Origin: Clostridia bacterium
GTDB lineage: Bacteria; Bacillota_E; SLMV01; PUMD01
Assembly (NCBI GenBank): GCA_003562655.1
Contig: PWUC01000059.1
Coordinates: 1 to 8,116, forward strand
Reading direction: 5' to 3'
DNA length: 8,116 nt
Shown here: one piece after another, positions 6,552-8,116 of the stretch
Layout of the letters: each line of letters begins with the position of its first letter
Numbering within the stretch: the stretch's first letter is position 1
Program-made: the position numbers and the translations under genes
The notes under the pieces: model-generated
Database searches by the model: none
Seen by the model: only the letters and a program-made list of their open reading frames with translations
What the model was told of the DNA's origin: nothing

Positions 6552-7283
6552 CTATACACCATGAGGCGAGCGAGGTTGCCTGGTCACGGTGGCCAGCCGG
6601 GCTTGCGCCTTCCTACCCCACGGGTGATCCCCGTACGCCTGTCTCACTGCGTCTATGAACCAGGTGAGCCTTTCTGCCCCCATACATTTGATTGCCACCT
6701 CAAAATCGTGCACATACTGCGGGTTGTCGACTGCACTGGCCTTGTAAAGCAGGACCACCTCGGGACAGAGCACACTGATTCCATCTCGCTTGAGGAAAGC
6801 CCTATCAAGATCGCGCGTTACGGAATGGTTCCGCTTGTAGTGCAGCTTTTCCTCATCTATTCGGTTGAAAAGAACCTCAAGGAAATCTAGGCTGTCCTGC
6901 TGCGTCCGGTTGAACTCGACATACGTGAACGGCCCATCCACCCTGGTCACCTGTATGAACTCCGGCTCACCGCGGTAGCACCATACGCTGTCGAAATGAA
7001 GCTCGGCATGTGCACGCGAATAATCGATGGCCACCAGTCTGCCCTGCCCGACGGGAGCCTCGACGTTCCAACCTTCCCCCTGCAGATAATCGATGCACCT
7101 GTCCGCATCATCAAAAGCGACGGTGATGTCCAGATCCTTGTGGGGCCTGGTCTGTTTCCCCACATAAACGTCGATGGCAAACCCTCCGCACAGATGCCAG
7201 ATCACGTCCAACCCGGCAAGGTGTTCCTTCAAAGCCGTGAGCAGTAAGTCCACAGGGTGTCCGGTAGGGCTACTGCCTTTCAT
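6552..7283 (-). CDS. Nucleotidyltransferase, aminoglycoside-2''-adenylyltransferase-like
   Basis: This 243-residue protein starts at ATG 7281-7283, with AGGAGGTGA at 7290-7298, and ends at TAG (6552-6554). The nucleotidyltransferase core shows CGGFAIDVYVG (32-42) and RPHKDLDI (46-53). Asp50 and Asp52 are the expected metal-binding pair, and a third acid may be Glu94 or Asp98 in AELHFD. CPEVVLLYKA (173-182) and HDFE (192-195) match the C-terminal signature of the aminoglycoside-2''-adenylyltransferase-like group (Pfam Aminoglyc_resit), which transfers a nucleotide from NTP to a hydroxyl. Many members have no proven substrate, so drug resistance is only a possibility. The gene appears intact. 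It is less GC-rich than the central operon and is flanked by transposase and cyclophilin debris, suggesting horizontal acquisition. It appears monocistronic and cytoplasmic. Confidence 0.8.
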   Translation of the reverse strand: MKGSSPTGHPVDLLLTALKEHLAGLDVIWHLCGGFAIDVYVGKQTRPHKDLDITVAFDDADRCIDYLQGEGWNVEAPVGQGRLVAIDYSRAHAELHFDSVWCYRGEPEFIQVTRVDGPFTYVEFNRTQQDSLDFLEVLFNRIDEEKLHYKRNHSVTRDLDRAFLKRDGISVLCPEVVLLYKASAVDNPQYVHDFEVAIKCMGAERLTWFIDAVRQAYGDHPWGRKAQARLATVTRQPRSPHGV

Positions 7284-7289
7284 CAGACT

Positions 7290-7298
7290 TCACCTCCT
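7290..7298 (-). promoter_or_regulatory. Strong ribosome binding site of the nucleotidyltransferase
   Basis: On the minus strand AGGAGGTGA lies 6 bases before the ATG, a full match to the 16S rRNA 3' end. It fixes the start codon and argues that the gene is expressed. Confidence 0.85.
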
Positions 7299-7309
7299 GT
7301 GAAAACGGT

Positions 7310-7325
7310 GTTCTCAGAACATGTT
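7310..7325. promoter_or_regulatory. Overlapping palindromes upstream of the nucleotidyltransferase
   Basis: GTTCT-C-AGAAC (7310-7320) and AACATGTT (7318-7325) overlap just upstream of the ribosome binding site. They could form an operator for the minus-strand gene, but no regulator is identified. The spacing does not fit a LexA box. No convincing -35/-10 pair was found further upstream. Confidence 0.28.
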
Positions 7326-7592
7326 TGACCCACATTCGTCCAGCGTGTGGTCCCTGTAGGGCAGGCATGCTAGACCGTAGCCATTCCTGCAGATCGGACC
7401 CTGCTCTTCCAGCTTCTATCAGACGGCTCCCCCTGTGCATTTTTCTCAGTTGCCAAACTGAGTATTTCTATGTTGCCACAAAGATCTTGGGTGGGTGTGC
7501 ATATTGCGCATGAACCGCTGTACAACCCATTTGACTCTCAGTATACTGCTTGATTTCAGATAACGCAGTCAGCTGACGATCCTCTCGCAAGG
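7326..7592. other. AT-richer spacer between nucleotidyltransferase and cyclophilin remnant
   Basis: No gene was recognised on either strand. The stretch 7440-7560 is clearly richer in A and T than the flanks. It contains CTCAGTT (7445-7451) and AACTGAG (7456-7462), a perfect 7-base inverted repeat around GCCA, with a T-run before it on the plus strand, that is an A-run after it on the minus strand. The lost C-terminal half of the cyclophilin should lie here but is not readable, so this DNA replaced it. Confidence 0.45.
7445..7462. repeat. Perfect 7-base hairpin
   Basis: CTCAGTT and AACTGAG are separated by GCCA. On the plus strand the stem is followed by TATTTCTATGTT, which is T-rich but not a clean U-tract, so it is at best a weak terminator. 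It could also be a scrap of a mobile element end. Confidence 0.4.
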
Positions 7593-7827
7593 CCGTTTGC
7601 TGCAAATTCTCCCCTGATGGTGTAGCCCGGCCTTCGTACCTGTCCCCTGGGGGCGGCCCCCCTGGCTCATGAAGGCGGGGATGACCCGATGAAGGGCACC
7701 GCCGTGTGAAAGCGCTCCCGCACCAGCGACACGAAGGTTCTCACCGCATTGGTGCAGCCTGTGCGTCCAGCTTGGCAGTCATGGTGCCAGCATGTTCCAT
7801 CTCCACCGTAACAACAGGATTCTTCAC
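7593..7827 (-). pseudogene. Cyclophilin-type peptidyl-prolyl cis-trans isomerase, broken and truncated
   Basis: On the minus strand, from GTG 7825-7827 with GAGGGG upstream, the pieces in order are NPVVTVEMEHAGTMTAKLDA, then NAVRTFVSLVRERFHTAVPF, then (H)RVIPAFMSQGG.PQGTGT, then YTIRGEFAANG. They match successive parts of bacterial cyclophilins, including the catalytic FHRVIPxFMxQGG loop and the GTGTGGPGYTI segment. Joining them needs frame changes near 7750, 7690 and 7630; the unbroken frame stops at TGA 7741-7743 after 28 residues. At the second break the His of FHR has lost a base. Homology ends near 7593, so about half of a domain of roughly 150-165 residues is missing. Intact cyclophilins speed proline isomerisation during protein folding; this copy cannot. 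It lies behind the MscS gene on the same strand, so the two may once have been co-transcribed. Confidence 0.75.
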
Positions 7828-7862
7828 CGGGACCTTCCCCTCTTAGCACGGGCTCATATATG

Positions 7863-7875
7863 CGGCATAATGCCG
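7863..7875. repeat. Palindrome between the MscS and cyclophilin genes
   Basis: CGGCAT-A-ATGCCG is perfectly symmetrical around one base. It lies 23 bases beyond the MscS stop on the minus strand and about 35 bases before the cyclophilin remnant's start. Too short a loop for a good RNA hairpin, it is more like a protein-binding site, with no known match. Confidence 0.35.
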
Positions 7876-7898
7876 TCGGATGCGTTGCTGATTCGTTT

Positions 7899-8116
7899 CT
7901 ATGTCGGCCCGGGGGTCGGTTCCGTGGTATGTGCTGCGGCACCATTACTGTCGCCGACTCGAGCATCGCCCGGATTGATGTGAATGTCCATCTGTGGAAA
8001 GGGAATGCTGATCCCCCTTTCATCAAATCGTCGCTTCACTGTTTCCAGAACATCGAAGTACAGGGTCCAGTAGTCCTGTCTCTTGCACCACACGCGCATG
8101 TAGAACACGATGGCAC
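7899..8116 (-). CDS. C-terminal end of an MscS-family mechanosensitive channel (partial)
   Basis: The reading frame enters from the right edge and ends at TAG (7899-7901), giving 71 complete residues. AIVFYMRVWCKRQDYWTLYF, then DVLETVKRRFDERG and ISIPFPQMDIHI are the signature of the MscS cytoplasmic alpha/beta domain: the strand VRxWxKxxDYW, the helix FDxxExVKxxFDExG and the closing strand IxIPFPQxDIH. MscS proteins form heptameric inner-membrane channels that release solutes on hypo-osmotic shock. The transmembrane helices and the beta domain lie outside the window. A Gly/Ala/Thr/Pro-rich tail of about 23 residues follows the conserved end and looks unstructured. This part of the gene appears intact, unlike the cyclophilin remnant downstream. 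Confidence 0.9.
   Translation of the reverse strand, partial: AIVFYMRVWCKRQDYWTLYFDVLETVKRRFDERGISIPFPQMDIHINPGDARVGDSNGAAAHTTEPTPGPT

Noticed and set aside
7667..8026. 119-codon open frame on the minus strand as a single gene
   Set aside because: Its first part is a shadow of the MscS C-terminus, and its last 30 or so residues are one frame segment of the broken cyclophilin.
1..8116. CRISPR array, prophage or toxin-antitoxin pair
   Set aside because: No regularly spaced direct repeats, no phage structural or integrase genes, and the nucleotidyltransferase has no small partner gene next to it.

Overview
The window (about 60% GC overall, higher in the central genes) looks like an accessory, partly decayed stretch of a bacterial chromosome. 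Evidence for a bacterium is a sigma70-type promoter (TTGACT, 17 bp, TATGCT) before the TetR gene and strong AGGAGG-type ribosome binding sites. The cyclophilin remnant and the MscS tail resemble those of high-GC Clostridia/Bacillota. A methanogenic archaeon cannot be excluded, because similar PEP-utilizing enzymes, DUF4010 proteins and IS4-type transposases occur there. The assignment is an inference.

Left part (1-1340): largely without genes. It holds a GC-rich inverted repeat, a possible 37-residue single-span membrane protein on the minus strand (327-440), and two pieces of group II intron RNA on the plus strand. The first piece is a domain V/VI 3' end (about 719-792). Eighteen bases later comes the 5' half of a second intron (from about 811), with no reverse transcriptase gene and no second domain V before the next gene.

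Centre (1340-5603): the one clearly intact block, probably an operon on the plus strand. It contains a TetR-family repressor with its own promoter and candidate operator, an 871-residue PEP-synthase-like phosphotransferase with the length and layout of rifampicin phosphotransferases, and a polytopic DUF4010 membrane protein whose start overlaps the preceding stop by one base (TGATG). The context suggests a repressor-controlled small-molecule or drug response module, but the substrate is unknown.

Right part (5604-8116): a gene graveyard. It has a frameshifted, unrecognised coding remnant (5750-6044), the frameshifted C-terminal end of an IS4/IS1634-type transposase (6317-6497, minus), an apparently intact aminoglycoside-nucleotidyltransferase-like gene with an excellent ribosome binding site (6552-7283, minus), a cyclophilin pseudogene with three frame breaks and a lost C-terminal half (7593-7827, minus), and the C-terminal end of an MscS-type channel running off the right edge (7899-8116, minus). 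Intron debris, transposase debris and broken genes together suggest repeated insertion and deletion.
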